A model generated the notes under the pieces. The model saw nothing but the letters and a program-made list of their open reading frames with translations, was not told the DNA's origin and ran no database searches. A program made the translations under genes and the position numbers. DNA of 64,000 nucleotides from Pseudanabaena frigida (GTDB lineage: Bacteria > Cyanobacteriota > Cyanobacteriia > Pseudanabaenales > Pseudanabaenaceae), in the NCBI GenBank assembly GCA_003242085.1, contig QBML01000025.1, forward strand, positions 1 through 64,000. The letters are read 5' to 3'. Positions 44,675 to 53,225 of this stretch are shown here, one piece after another. The number at the start of each line of letters is the position of its first letter. Position 1 is the stretch's first letter.

Positions 44675-47600
44675 CTAAGACTCCCCATACCCATTTGGTT
44701 TGCCGATCATTCTGGCTTTTATTTCAGTATCAATTTCTTTCCTCTCATGGGAATTATCACTTAGATTTAGGGTGTTTTCCCCATTATTTTGAAAATAATA
44801 TGAAATTGCTCTAGCTTGAGCTAGCACTAAGGAATCACGATCCTTTAATAAATGCGGCAATATTTTAACTAGCGATCTTGGCGAAGCAATTTGTAAGTAA
44901 GAAATCACTGCCTCTCTCACAAAACCTGTTGGATGTTCCAAACACTTTAGCATTGCCTCCGCAGGTAAGCTCCAAAATTGAGTTCGTGCTATATGAAAAC
45001 AGCAAGCTAATGTCCAGTCCGACAAACAATAGCGCAGATCCACGAGCTGCTGTAATCGCCTGAGTGGAGATAGTGGTTTATAAGGATGAATCACTGAAAG
45101 GATACTTAACTTATCAGCAATCGATCGACTATCAACTACCGATAATAAAACTTGCTTAACACTTAGATCGACAGTATTGTCCAAAATTTCCATACCGCGA
45201 GCGAGGCTACTCTTAGAGCCTGACAGAATATTAAAAGCAGCTGCTTGAATTGCCGATGCCGAGTAAAGTAGCTTCATCAACAGAAAAATCCTCTCCAAGC
45301 TATCAATCGCCTCATTTTGGAGCGCCTCTAGCAATAAGGATGTCTCTGTTGTCGAAACTCGATCCGACGGCATATCCTCAACCCCAGCCCAAGCTTCTGT
45401 CATCACTCCTAGTTCTTGAATTACCATTTTTTCAATTCCGCTGCGACCAATAAGCTCAAGGATTGTCTCAATGCCCTGTTCTTGAGGAATTCGAATCAAG
45501 GTACGCAAAATTTGACGTCGATGCTTACCCCAAGATTTTGGCAAATTGTTGGCAAGTACCGAAATTGAAGTTGGCGTTGCGATTTCTCCTAGAATGTCCC
45601 ATGCTTGAATGCGAACATTATCAGGACTACGGTGGCTATAGGCTAGTTCTAGCAATGCACTAATTGCATCGTCACCAAGCATAACTAGTGCTTCATGAGC
45701 GGCTTTACGAGTGGCTTTGTAATGTAAACCACGGATAATCGAAGGGAAATATTCGCTTGCCCTTGTCGCTGCGATCGCTCTCAGTAACGCACAACGCACC
45801 TCTATCGAAGGATCTTGTAGTAATTGCGGCACATAAAATCGTAAAGACTGCATAAAGGCAGCTTCAGCTAATGCTCGACAGCCCAGAACTCTTTCGGGCT
45901 GTGACGAACTCGTAATCATATGCCGCAAAGTATTTGTTGCCTCAGCTACCTGTGATGAAGCTCCTAGACGCATCATTAGTGCAACAGCAGTACCACGAAT
46001 AATGGGGTTTTGCTCTGGCCCCAAATAGTTTCGCAAGCTATCGATGTCACGGTTCTTTTCGTCAGCCAACAATACGTAGCGCAGACACAAAGCCTGTACT
46101 TGAGGCGATGCATGGGGTGACTGCATCACTTCACGAATATATGGCAAATACTTTGGCTCAGGATTTTCCAACATGGCATCAATGCTTTGCGCCTGTAAGT
46201 CTGGAGTCATCTGAGATAGTAATGGCGCAAGGGACTCACCTACGGCCTGTGGTGCAATTTGTGTTAATAAATCGATGCAAACTGATTGCTCGATTTGCGT
46301 GTCTGCTCTGGTCATTGACTCAGACACTGCTCGTCGTAGTTCGCGAGTATCTACAGCCAACAAACTCAGTTGTCCTCTCTCCACACTTTGAATTAAAAGC
46401 TCTAAATATCCCCGCCGTAGCAACCAGATAATTACGACCCAAACTATAGCGACTAGGACAATTACCGCCGCAAACCAATGGGAGAAAATATCTACGCCAA
46501 TGCGCTGCTGTTTAAAAATTTCGCTAACAACCCAAATCAAAACCCCCGCCCCACCAGTTGCCAAAGGATCGGCGATCCCTCTAACAAAGGATTGAATTTG
46601 ACTGCGAAACAGATCTGGCACCGCTTGAAACAGGGTAGGCGCAGTTGCTGCCACAATCGTAAAGCGAAATAGTTCGTCAAAAAACTTTAAAACCACAAAG
46701 CCTGCTAGTAAGCCAAACGGAGCAAAGCCTGCGATTGTGCCTGTGATGATAATGCCTATAGGTGGCATCAGTACCGCAAAAAATACCCCAATTCGCTCAA
46801 TGATTCGACTAGAGCCAAAAAGCTGTAATGTCAGCTTGAAAACTCCCATTATCCCGCCAAATATTCCTAAAAAGCTCCCGATCGCTTCTTCTGTTTTTAG
46901 ATTAGTTTCGAGTTGCGTCTGATACTGAAACTCGATCATAAAGAACAAGATTTGAGCAGCGATAAAAAAGCCAAATAGGAGCCATACATATTTACGGAGG
47001 TTGCCCTGTAGAGAGCGGGGGGTGAGGTCACTATCTTCTTCACCGTTATAAACTGAGTTAGGAAATGCTTGGCGATAGCGAGTACTCAGATAAAACAGCA
47101 AACACGAACCCATAAATAGCATCAAGCAGGTTGCGATGGTCATGTTTGCTGCCCCAACCCAACTTACCAAAAAGGGATAGGAAAACCCGCCCACAATTTC
47201 GGCAACAATAATTCCCGTGCTAATTAATGGAAATGCTCGTTTGATTTCACGAATATTAAATAATTGATTGGCAGCAATATCGTTATTGATATTACTAAGT
47301 ACATAAATGCCTTCAACCCATAGTCGAATTCCAAATACGGCTGCCAAGTATATAAATGTGCCTTTTTGCATGAGTCCCATCCATGCAAGTGGCAGTGGTA
47401 ATGCTAGTAAAAAGGAGATACCCAGCATCACCCAACGTAAGGGGAAAAGTTTTTGTAGCCACGAGTAGAAAACTCCAAAAGCGGTAACTACAAAAGCGGT
47501 AGCAATATAGACCCAAGTGAGATTTTCGGCTTTATAGGCTTCAAGAAATAAGGTAGAACTAGAATACTCAAGCCATACCGCTCCGATCGATGTCGCACAA

Positions 47601-47710
47601 TAAAATAAAAACATCAAAAACGTGCGTTCAGCTTCATCTGGACGCAGGTTGACGATTTTTAAAAATCGGCGCATCGGTGAATTAGAGTCGGGAATGGCGG
47701 GTGCACTCAT
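44675..47710 (-). CDS. Nucleotide-transporter-like membrane protein with HEAT repeats
   Basis: A 1011-aa protein. Residues 25 to about 440 contain about twelve hydrophobic helices with the pattern of the ATP/ADP-translocase (Npt/Tlc) branch of MFS-like carriers. The remaining 560 residues are helical repeats of HEAT/PBS type, for example NPIIRGTAVALMMRLGAS and DPSIEVRCALLRAIAATRAS. The cyanobacterial homologues are thought to sense or transport nucleotides, but the substrate is not proven. The adjacent cyclic-nucleotide-binding gene suggests regulation by cAMP/cGMP. The ATG at 47710 is 24 bp from the divergent nuclease ORF. Confidence 0.85.
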   Translation of the reverse strand: MSAPAIPDSNSPMRRFLKIVNLRPDEAERTFLMFLFYCATSIGAVWLEYSSSTLFLEAYKAENLTWVYIATAFVVTAFGVFYSWLQKLFPLRWVMLGISFLLALPLPLAWMGLMQKGTFIYLAAVFGIRLWVEGIYVLSNINNDIAANQLFNIREIKRAFPLISTGIIVAEIVGGFSYPFLVSWVGAANMTIATCLMLFMGSCLLFYLSTRYRQAFPNSVYNGEEDSDLTPRSLQGNLRKYVWLLFGFFIAAQILFFMIEFQYQTQLETNLKTEEAIGSFLGIFGGIMGVFKLTLQLFGSSRIIERIGVFFAVLMPPIGIIITGTIAGFAPFGLLAGFVVLKFFDELFRFTIVAATAPTLFQAVPDLFRSQIQSFVRGIADPLATGGAGVLIWVVSEIFKQQRIGVDIFSHWFAAVIVLVAIVWVVIIWLLRRGYLELLIQSVERGQLSLLAVDTRELRRAVSESMTRADTQIEQSVCIDLLTQIAPQAVGESLAPLLSQMTPDLQAQSIDAMLENPEPKYLPYIREVMQSPHASPQVQALCLRYVLLADEKNRDIDSLRNYLGPEQNPIIRGTAVALMMRLGASSQVAEATNTLRHMITSSSQPERVLGCRALAEAAFMQSLRFYVPQLLQDPSIEVRCALLRAIAATRASEYFPSIIRGLHYKATRKAAHEALVMLGDDAISALLELAYSHRSPDNVRIQAWDILGEIATPTSISVLANNLPKSWGKHRRQILRTLIRIPQEQGIETILELIGRSGIEKMVIQELGVMTEAWAGVEDMPSDRVSTTETSLLLEALQNEAIDSLERIFLLMKLLYSASAIQAAAFNILSGSKSSLARGMEILDNTVDLSVKQVLLSVVDSRSIADKLSILSVIHPYKPLSPLRRLQQLVDLRYCLSDWTLACCFHIARTQFWSLPAEAMLKCLEHPTGFVREAVISYLQIASPRSLVKILPHLLKDRDSLVLAQARAISYYFQNNGENTLNLSDNSHERKEIDTEIKARMIGKPNGYGES

Positions 47711-47761
47711 AGGTGATGGCGATCGTTTGACGATATGGTACTACAAGAACGCAAATCTACA

Positions 47762-48559
47762 ATGACAGCTACTTCGGCAATCACCTCAATTTCTCAAGGA
47801 CATCTCAATATCTGGGAAACTTGTCAGCGCAAGTATCAATATAAATATTTGCAGGAATTGAGTTTGTCTGAAGCTGATTTGAGTACTCAAGAAAAATTGT
47901 TATTGGGAGCAAATTTTCACTTACTCATGCAGCAAAAGGAGTTAGGTCTTGATGTATCAGTATTGGCCAGTAGTAATGTCAAGTTGCAGTTGTGGCTAAC
48001 TGCGTTTGAAAATCAACCTCCAAAGATGATTGTTGGCGATCGCCTGTGCGAGCATCGTCGAATTTTGGAAATACCAATAGAAATGTCGCTGCATCATAGT
48101 CAGAATCGCGATCGCGGTCAAGGGTATTTTGTCCTAACTACAATTTATGACTTTTTGATTTTGGGCGATCGCCAAGCGCAAATCCTTGATTGGAAAACTC
48201 ATCAAGTAGCAATCCCCCATGACCAACTAAAAAACAATTGGCAAACTCGTCTCTATTTATATGTATTAGCTAAAACTACCAGCTATGCCCCCGAACAGCT
48301 ATCGATGACTTATTGGTTTGCCAATACTGCTGAGTCAGTGATCGTTTGCTACTCTCAGGAGGAATGCGATCGCACTGAAAAAAAATTACAGCAAATTTTG
48401 CTAGCGATCGCCCAAGCTCAAGACTATCCAAAACTACCAATTAATAGTTCAGCTTGTGATTTTTGCGAATTTCGCGATCGCTGCGATCGTGGGGATTTCG
48501 TAAATAAGTTTTTGCCAAGCAGTATTGAAGATATTCCGGAAATTATAATCTCAGCCTAA
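47762..48559 (+). CDS. PD-(D/E)XK nuclease family protein (RecB/Cas4-like)
   Basis: ATG 47762 gives 265 aa (MTATSAITSISQGHLNIWET); an ATG nine codons earlier is also in frame. The N-terminal SISQGHLNIWETCQRKYQYKY resembles the SxxxxxxxxCPxxF/Y entrance motif of RecB-like nucleases. The active-site pair falls in QAQILDWKTHQ (D...WK), and the C-terminal cysteines CDFCEFRDRC, with an upstream Cys in TCQRKY, could bind a 4Fe-4S cluster as in Cas4/AddB. It is a stand-alone gene with no cas genes nearby. The DNA repair role is inferred from fold. Confidence 0.85.
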   Translation: MTATSAITSISQGHLNIWETCQRKYQYKYLQELSLSEADLSTQEKLLLGANFHLLMQQKELGLDVSVLASSNVKLQLWLTAFENQPPKMIVGDRLCEHRRILEIPIEMSLHHSQNRDRGQGYFVLTTIYDFLILGDRQAQILDWKTHQVAIPHDQLKNNWQTRLYLYVLAKTTSYAPEQLSMTYWFANTAESVIVCYSQEECDRTEKKLQQILLAIAQAQDYPKLPINSSACDFCEFRDRCDRGDFVNKFLPSSIEDIPEIIISA

Positions 48560-48922
48560 AAGATGGTAGGTAATGCGAATAGTTATCGCCAATCTTTAAA
48601 TACTCAACGATTAATGATGCTTTTGAAAATCGAAATCCTTCTTTAGCAATCTAAGAGATAGCTAGTAAAAATCACAACCCAAACAAATTAAGAAGGCGTG
48701 AATCGCTTTTATTTATTTGGGTTTTATAACGTAAGCAAAACTTGGATTTATCCCCGTAGTTGCACAAAAAGTTTTAATTGGTGGTTATCTCTTGCATGAC
48801 TTCTACCTGCGTCAATTACGAATGCCTAAATACCAATACTTAGGTTTGTAACTGTTGCACTAATTTTGAGTTATGTTAATACGACTATGATTTTTAATAA
48901 ATTTTTTTCAAGGTTTTAAGAA
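48560..48922. other. psb28 upstream region with a decayed palindromic repeat
   Basis: No gene is seen. A degenerate member of the repeat family lies at 48644-48740: TAGCAATCTAAGAGATAGCT at the left, ACAACCCAAACAAATTAAG and TTTATTTATTTGGGTTTTAT in the arms, then GTAAGCAAAACTTGGATT. The psb28 promoter must be in the AT-rich 48850-48922 segment. Confidence 0.6.
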
Positions 48923-49264
48923 ATGACAGCAAAAATACAGTTATCAATCGGTATTGATGAAGAAGCTACGGACGTAAAAATCACGCGATCTAAAGATGGG
49001 GATACTAGTGTTGCTGTATTTATCTTCGATTCGCCCAACTGTATGACTGGCGAAAATGCCAGCAATAATGAAATTTTGGGGATGTACATGATTGATGAAG
49101 AAGGCGAAATGGTGACTCGTAATGTCAATGCCAAATTCATCAATGGTAAATCGGCTGGGATCGAGGCAATTCATAAAATAGAGGGTGAACGCGACTGGGA
49201 ACGTTTTCTCAGATTTATGAATCGTTATGCTGAGTCCAATGGTATGAGTCTGAACAAAGCCTAA
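48923..49264 (+). CDS. psb28: Photosystem II assembly protein Psb28
   Basis: A 113-aa protein that binds PSII assembly intermediates at CP47 on the stromal or cytosolic face. The family pattern is clear: MTAKIQLSIGIDEEATDVKI at the start, then EILGMYMIDEEGEMVTRNVN, AKFINGKSAGIEAIHKIEGE and WERFLRFMNRYAESNGM. It matches the single-domain Psb28 length; Psb28-1 versus Psb28-2 cannot be decided here. It stands alone, and confirms an oxygenic phototroph. Confidence 0.95.
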   Translation: MTAKIQLSIGIDEEATDVKITRSKDGDTSVAVFIFDSPNCMTGENASNNEILGMYMIDEEGEMVTRNVNAKFINGKSAGIEAIHKIEGERDWERFLRFMNRYAESNGMSLNKA

Positions 49265-49363
49265 ATTTTAGATCCCGTTGTGTTTGACATTCCCTCCTAG
49301 GCGCAAGGCATTCCTGTGTTTGTTGTAATGCGATTTGCTAAGAGGCTTGCCAAGATCATGCGA

Positions 49364-49475
49364 TAGCAATGAAAGAGATAGCTAAGACAAATCAAAACCC
49401 AAATAAATAGAGGCGGCACAAAGCGGCGCCTCTATTTATTTGGGTTTTATGTTTTAAGCAAAACCTGCATTGCTA
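49364..49475. repeat. Palindromic repeat family, copy 3
   Basis: A 112-bp element with perfect 8-bp terminal inverted repeats, TAGCAATG (49364-49371) and CATTGCTA (49468-49475). Inside, AAGAGATAGCTAAGACAAAT precedes a 21-bp perfect stem (49394-49414 / 49428-49448, AAAACCCAAATAAATAGAGGC). It is the best-preserved copy in the window. Confidence 0.88.
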
Positions 49476-49529
49476 CATCGGCTAATTGGTTGGCGTCTAA
49501 TCTTAAAAGTTTTTGTGAGTTTGCAGTTA

Positions 49530-49640
49530 TAGCAAAAAAAGAGTTAGCCAGTAAAACCAAAACCCAAGAAATGAGTTGCGGCGCTTCGCGCCGCAACTCA
49601 TTTCTTGGGTTTTATGTCCTAAGCACACCTTGCTTTGCTA
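49530..49640. repeat. Palindromic repeat family, copy 4
   Basis: A 111-bp element with left end TAGCAAAAAAAGAGTTAGCC and right end TTTGCTA. Its core is a perfect 26-bp stem (49559-49584 / 49588-49613, starting AAAACCCAAGAAATGAGTTG) with the loop TTC. Only 54 bp separate it from copy 3. Confidence 0.85.
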
Positions 49641-49752
49641 TCACTCTAATCATCAAATTTAATCTCTAATCTTATTAAGTTAGGTTTATACAAACTGAGA
49701 TCGCGATCGCTGTTAACATCGATACTAATTTCTGGAAAGGAGACAGCATTCG

Positions 49753-50715
49753 ATGTCCGCAGTCAATCAGCAAGAAGTTTTGGCAAGCTTTAAGGTTTTG
49801 GTAAGCATGGCAAAAGCCGATGGCAAACTTCTCGAAGAGGAGTTTACAAGTCTTGCCGACACTTTTGAAGAGATTCATTTACCAGAAGGCGTTACCGTCG
49901 ATCGCCTCTTGAATGAAGACGATGAACCAATCGATACATTACTCGCGCAAATTACTAGCGACATTGCGCAGGAAATGGTTTATCAGTCAGCTTACGCAAT
50001 GGCAAATATTGATGGTGAATACAGTCCTGAAGAACAAGCACTTTTAGAAAAGATTGGTAAAACCTTTACTAACTCCAAACTTTGGGGTAAGCAAGAATGG
50101 TTGGAAACTTTAGAGCGTCGCTCTACTAGATTGTCTATCTCCGAGCAAATCAGCCAAATTGACGATCCTGAAAAACGGGCAGTTGAGGTCGAAAATGCAA
50201 TTACCGATACTTGTTTTCTCAATGCAGTCTTAGGTGCTTTTCCGCTTCCTGGAATTGCGATCGCCTTTGATATGCTGATTTATTGGAATCAACTCGATCT
50301 CGCACAGACAATCGGACAAAGTTGGGGCTACGATCGCGACAAAGAAAATCTTCGCAAAGCTCTATTTGGCAGTTTGGGTATTACTGGCACGAGAATTGCA
50401 GTTAGCAACTTAGCCAAACTAGTACCCGTGTTTGGGATGGTTGTCGGAGCAACTACAGCTTTTGCTAGTACATGGGCGCTTGGTAAAGTTGCTAATGAAT
50501 ATTTTGCCTCGGGCGGTGAAATGGATGCATTTAGCCTTCGTCAAGCTTTTAAAAAGGCAAAGAAAGAAGGCGAAGCAGTTTATAAAACCAAAGCTGATGA
50601 AATTACTGCTAAGAAGCAAGCAATTGAACCTGTGGTTCAATTGCTAAATGAAGAGTTAAAAGCAGGTAGTATTAGCCCTGAAGAATATCAAATTAAGATC
50701 AAAGAGCTTCTTTAG
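49753..50715 (+). CDS. TerB-like / DUF697 protein
   Basis: A 320-aa protein with a strong Shine-Dalgarno (GGAAAGGAG, 49734-49742). Residues 5-110 form a helical TerB-like domain, with acidic turns KADGKLLEEEF and NIDGEYSPEEQ that could bind metal. Residues about 150-250 contain two hydrophobic helices and the DUF697 pattern: DTCFLNAVLGAFPLPGIAIA, and LVPVFGMVVGATTAFASTWA. The C-terminal tail has a SHOCT-like end, ELKAGSISPEEYQIKIKELL. It is probably membrane-associated; the function is unknown. Confidence 0.8.
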   Translation: MSAVNQQEVLASFKVLVSMAKADGKLLEEEFTSLADTFEEIHLPEGVTVDRLLNEDDEPIDTLLAQITSDIAQEMVYQSAYAMANIDGEYSPEEQALLEKIGKTFTNSKLWGKQEWLETLERRSTRLSISEQISQIDDPEKRAVEVENAITDTCFLNAVLGAFPLPGIAIAFDMLIYWNQLDLAQTIGQSWGYDRDKENLRKALFGSLGITGTRIAVSNLAKLVPVFGMVVGATTAFASTWALGKVANEYFASGGEMDAFSLRQAFKKAKKEGEAVYKTKADEITAKKQAIEPVVQLLNEELKAGSISPEEYQIKIKELL

Positions 50716-50811
50716 AGATATCTATCAAAGGGGTTGATTGCCGAGTCATTTTTTTATGTGTATGGCTTCAACTTCCTTTAAATAGAAGCTTACGATAAGT
50801 GAGCGGAGTTG

Positions 50812-50871
50812 AACGCTTAGACCAAAAAGAGGGTTGCGGCGCGCCGTAACCCTCTTTTTGGTCTAAGCGTT
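50812..50871. repeat. 60-bp near-perfect loopless palindrome
   Basis: Arms 50812-50835 and 50848-50871 are exact complements (AACGCTTAGACCAAAAAGAG ...), and the centre GCGGCGCGCCGT adds a self-complementary CGGCGCGCCG with one mismatched pair. There is no loop. The right arm contains the last codons and stop of ispE, so part of the coding end is repeated in inverted form. Confidence 0.85.
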
Positions 50872-51771
50872 GAAGATAGAGCTAATTAAACTTTTAACGA
50901 CCCAAACATCAAGATCTTCAGTCCTAACTGCTTCAGCAATCTGATAGGCTCGATCTAGATCTGGCGCGATCGCGAATACTGTCGAGCCAGAACCCGACAT
51001 CATCGCACCGAGACATTCTCGATCTAGCAATTTATTTTTGAGATCGGCGATCTCAGGATATTCAGGTAAAACTACACGCTCAAGATCGTTATACAGAAAG
51101 CGCCCAATTTTTGTCGGTGCAGACTCTCCACCAGAGGCGATCGCGGTAACCATTTGACTTGATAGATTGCGATCTTTGACTTTACTCGTGGCAAGCAAAC
51201 CTTGCGACCTGAAAGTCTGATATGCCCATGCAGTAGAGATTGCAATATTACGGGGCTTGCAGATAACCAATACTAGATCGATTAGATCTGGCAGGGGCGA
51301 AAGGCTCTCACCTCGGCCCGTAGCCAAAGCTGTGCCACCAGCAACACAAAATGGGATATCTGAGCCCAATTGGGCTGCAAAATCGCATAGCTGTGACTGC
51401 GTGAGTCCCAGATCCCAGAGTCGATCGATCCCCACCAAAACTGCTGCTGCATTTGCTGAACCTCCAGCTAAACCAGCACCCATCGGAATTTGCTTGTCGA
51501 TCGCAATTTCTATCCCCCCAATATTAGGATATGTATTTTGCATCAAGGCTGCAGCCTTGTAAGCAAGGTTAGTGCGATCGCATGGTACTTCGGGATTATT
51601 ACATAGAACGTGAATCTCATCATTACCGATTTTACGCATATCTATGCGATCGCATAGATCGATACTCTGCAAGACCATCACCAGATCGTGATAACCATCA
51701 GGACGATTGCCTGTAATCTCTAGATAGAGATTAATTTTTGCGGCAGACTTGAGAGAAATACGCGAAGTCAT
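50863..51771 (-). CDS. ispE: 4-diphosphocytidyl-2-C-methyl-D-erythritol kinase
   Basis: IspE is a GHMP-family kinase of the MEP isoprenoid pathway that phosphorylates CDP-methylerythritol. It is 302 aa. KSAAKINLYLEITGNRPDGY, QIPMGAGLAGGSANAAAVLV (ATP-binding glycine-rich motif) and AMMSGSGSTVFAIAP are the three GHMP motifs. The start overlaps the stop of pipX by 4 bp (ATGA, 51768-51771), so the two are translated as a coupled pair. A loopless palindrome ends the transcript. Confidence 0.97.
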   Translation of the reverse strand: MTSRISLKSAAKINLYLEITGNRPDGYHDLVMVLQSIDLCDRIDMRKIGNDEIHVLCNNPEVPCDRTNLAYKAAALMQNTYPNIGGIEIAIDKQIPMGAGLAGGSANAAAVLVGIDRLWDLGLTQSQLCDFAAQLGSDIPFCVAGGTALATGRGESLSPLPDLIDLVLVICKPRNIAISTAWAYQTFRSQGLLATSKVKDRNLSSQMVTAIASGGESAPTKIGRFLYNDLERVVLPEYPEIADLKNKLLDRECLGAMMSGSGSTVFAIAPDLDRAYQIAEAVRTEDLDVWVVKSLISSIFNA

Positions 51772-52037
51772 TGGGAAAAAGTTCGCTTGTATATGTGTTG
51801 GAGATTTTTTTGATCGGTATCAGAACCTAGGCGACGCAGCGATCGCATCTGATTTTCAACCATGAGCTTAGCATCAGCACGCGAGACAGGCTCAAACAGG
51901 ACTCCTTCGGGACTATTTGTAATCAAGAAGAATAACCTTTGTGCGTAGAGAGTGGTAAACAAGCTACGAAATTCATCTACTTTACACAAGCGAGATAGCA
52001 AGCCAAAAGTAGGATGATTTAGATAATGTTCGGACAT
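51768..52037 (-). CDS. pipX: PipX, PII-interacting co-activator of NtcA
   Basis: An 89-aa protein beginning MSEHYLNHPTFGLLSRLCKV, with TTLYAQRLFFLITNSPEGVL, the SRADAKLMVENQMRSLRRLG helix and the C-terminal YKRTF. This is the complete PipX pattern: a Tudor-like fold plus two helices. PipX binds PII (GlnB) when nitrogen is sufficient and NtcA when it is scarce, sharing transcriptional control by 2-oxoglutarate. It is coupled to ispE. NtcA targets such as the urt operon of this window could respond to it. Confidence 0.95.
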   Translation of the reverse strand: MSEHYLNHPTFGLLSRLCKVDEFRSLFTTLYAQRLFFLITNSPEGVLFEPVSRADAKLMVENQMRSLRRLGSDTDQKNLQHIYKRTFSQ

Positions 52038-52273
52038 TTGGCGGGCAGAGAAATTTATTGAGTAGAAGGAGCAGAATTTTTCTGTATCGTAAACAACATG
52101 AGTTTAACGAAGAGATCGCGATTGAGCATTTAAGATAAAGCTTAAAAACTCCTAGAAATTAGACAATACAACCTATTCGAAAATATTGTGATTACTATTC
52201 TGATATGTTTCGTGCGATTAATTAGAAAATGTTATCAAACCTTAACGACTTTTTATCGAAGTCCGAGCAAATT

Positions 52274-52681
52274 ATGTACCAAGTATTTAACTTTCGGATT
52301 CTTGCCAGAATTTTCTCAGTCATTGTCACAATTGCTATTATTTTCGCCTCACCTAGTCACGCGATCGCTGCCGAACGTCGCCCTATAATTCCTGCTCATG
52401 GTCAGCCGATCCTTAGTGGCAATATGCATGGCTCCGATTGGATTGCCGCCTCTGAAGAATCGAAGCTAGCCTATTGCGAAGAAGCTTTTGCCGCCTTTCG
52501 CGGCTCTGCAGCTCAGAGCTATATCATCAGTCATAATATTCAAAGCTTGAGTCCCCAAGGGTTATGCGATCGCATGGATCAGTACTACAGTCTCGAAGAC
52601 TACATAGACGATCAACTGGGATCGGCAGCAGCGATCGCCCCGATCCTGTTTGCTGATACTCCTCTTGGAACTAAATACTGA
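52274..52681 (+). CDS. Small secreted protein, unknown function
   Basis: The preferred start is ATG 52274 (MYQVFNFRILARIF, 135 aa); an earlier ATG at 52229 has an unusual N-terminus. Residues 11-33 are hydrophobic and end in SPSHAIAA, a good signal-peptidase site. The mature part has two Cys (in AYCEEAFAAF and GLCDRMDQYY) that might form a disulfide, and is rich in acidic residues. The family is not recognised. It is probably periplasmic. Confidence 0.65.
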   Translation: MYQVFNFRILARIFSVIVTIAIIFASPSHAIAAERRPIIPAHGQPILSGNMHGSDWIAASEESKLAYCEEAFAAFRGSAAQSYIISHNIQSLSPQGLCDRMDQYYSLEDYIDDQLGSAAAIAPILFADTPLGTKY

Positions 52682-53042
52682 GCTAGAAATTAGATTAAAA
52701 AAGCTCTGCTTAAACCCAAACAGTCTTATATGTAGCAGTCCTAAATCATTTTCGAGATTCAGGGTTTTGAGGAAGCATCCCCCCTTCGGGTGTACTATCT
52801 CAAAACATAAGTGGGAACGGCTATAAAAACTACAGGATTACTTAGGGAACAAGAGTGCCAAGCTCCTTGTCTGTAATGCATAGAGTCGAGATAAACATTG
52901 GTTAAACCGATCTTAATCCGTATAATTACTCATTAGATATGTTTATGGATATACAAAAATACACATGACATAGGCTAAAATCTGATGCATAAATATTTTT
53001 GTGGTGTGATCGTAACGCTTTAAAAGCGTTTTAAAAGGAAGT
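52682..53042. promoter_or_regulatory. Upstream region of the desA operon
   Basis: A 361-bp gap without a gene. Around 52760-52805 a GTTTTGAG ... CTCAAAAC inverted repeat with a short GC-rich centre recalls the palindromic repeats. The sequence 52900-53042 is AT-rich and must hold the promoter. CGTAACGCTTTAAAAGCGTTTTAAAAGGAAGT ahead of the ORF includes an AACGCTTTAAAAGCGTT palindrome (about 53011-53027) and a GGAAG ribosome-binding site (53036-53040). A temperature-related role is only a guess from DesA biology. Confidence 0.5.
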
Positions 53043-53225
53043 ATGAGCAAACAAACTGAAGCCCCAACAAAAGAGATTTCTCCATTGAACGTAACTGCTA
53101 AAAAGTTGTATTCCGAAGAAGTGCAAGCTGAACTTGCGGAACTGCAATCAGATATTGATGTTCTTTTACAGCAATTGCAAAGCTTGAGCCGTCAACGCCT
53201 GACCACAGTAGGGAGTGCTCAGTAG
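53043..53225 (+). CDS. 60-aa helical protein coupled to desA
   Basis: Starts at ATG 53043 behind GGAAG and runs to TAG 53223-53225. The sequence is [20 protein letters not shown], then a long coiled-coil helix ([20 protein letters not shown], then [14 protein letters not shown]). There is no transmembrane segment. Its stop shares one base with the desA start (GTG 53225), so translation is likely coupled. The family is not recognised; it may be a small regulatory or assembly factor of the desaturase. Confidence 0.6.
   Translation: MSKQTEAPTKEISPLNVTAKKLYSEEVQAELAELQSDIDVLLQQLQSLSRQRLTTVGSAQ

Noticed and set aside
47762-48559. Cas4 of a CRISPR system
   Set aside because: The nuclease has Cas4/RecB-like motifs, but no cas genes, repeats or adaptation genes are nearby; a general repair nuclease is more likely.
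49364-49640. Two palindromes as rho-independent terminators only
   Set aside because: A shared 110-bp layout with matching ends at other loci shows that they are members of a repeat family, although they may also terminate transcription.
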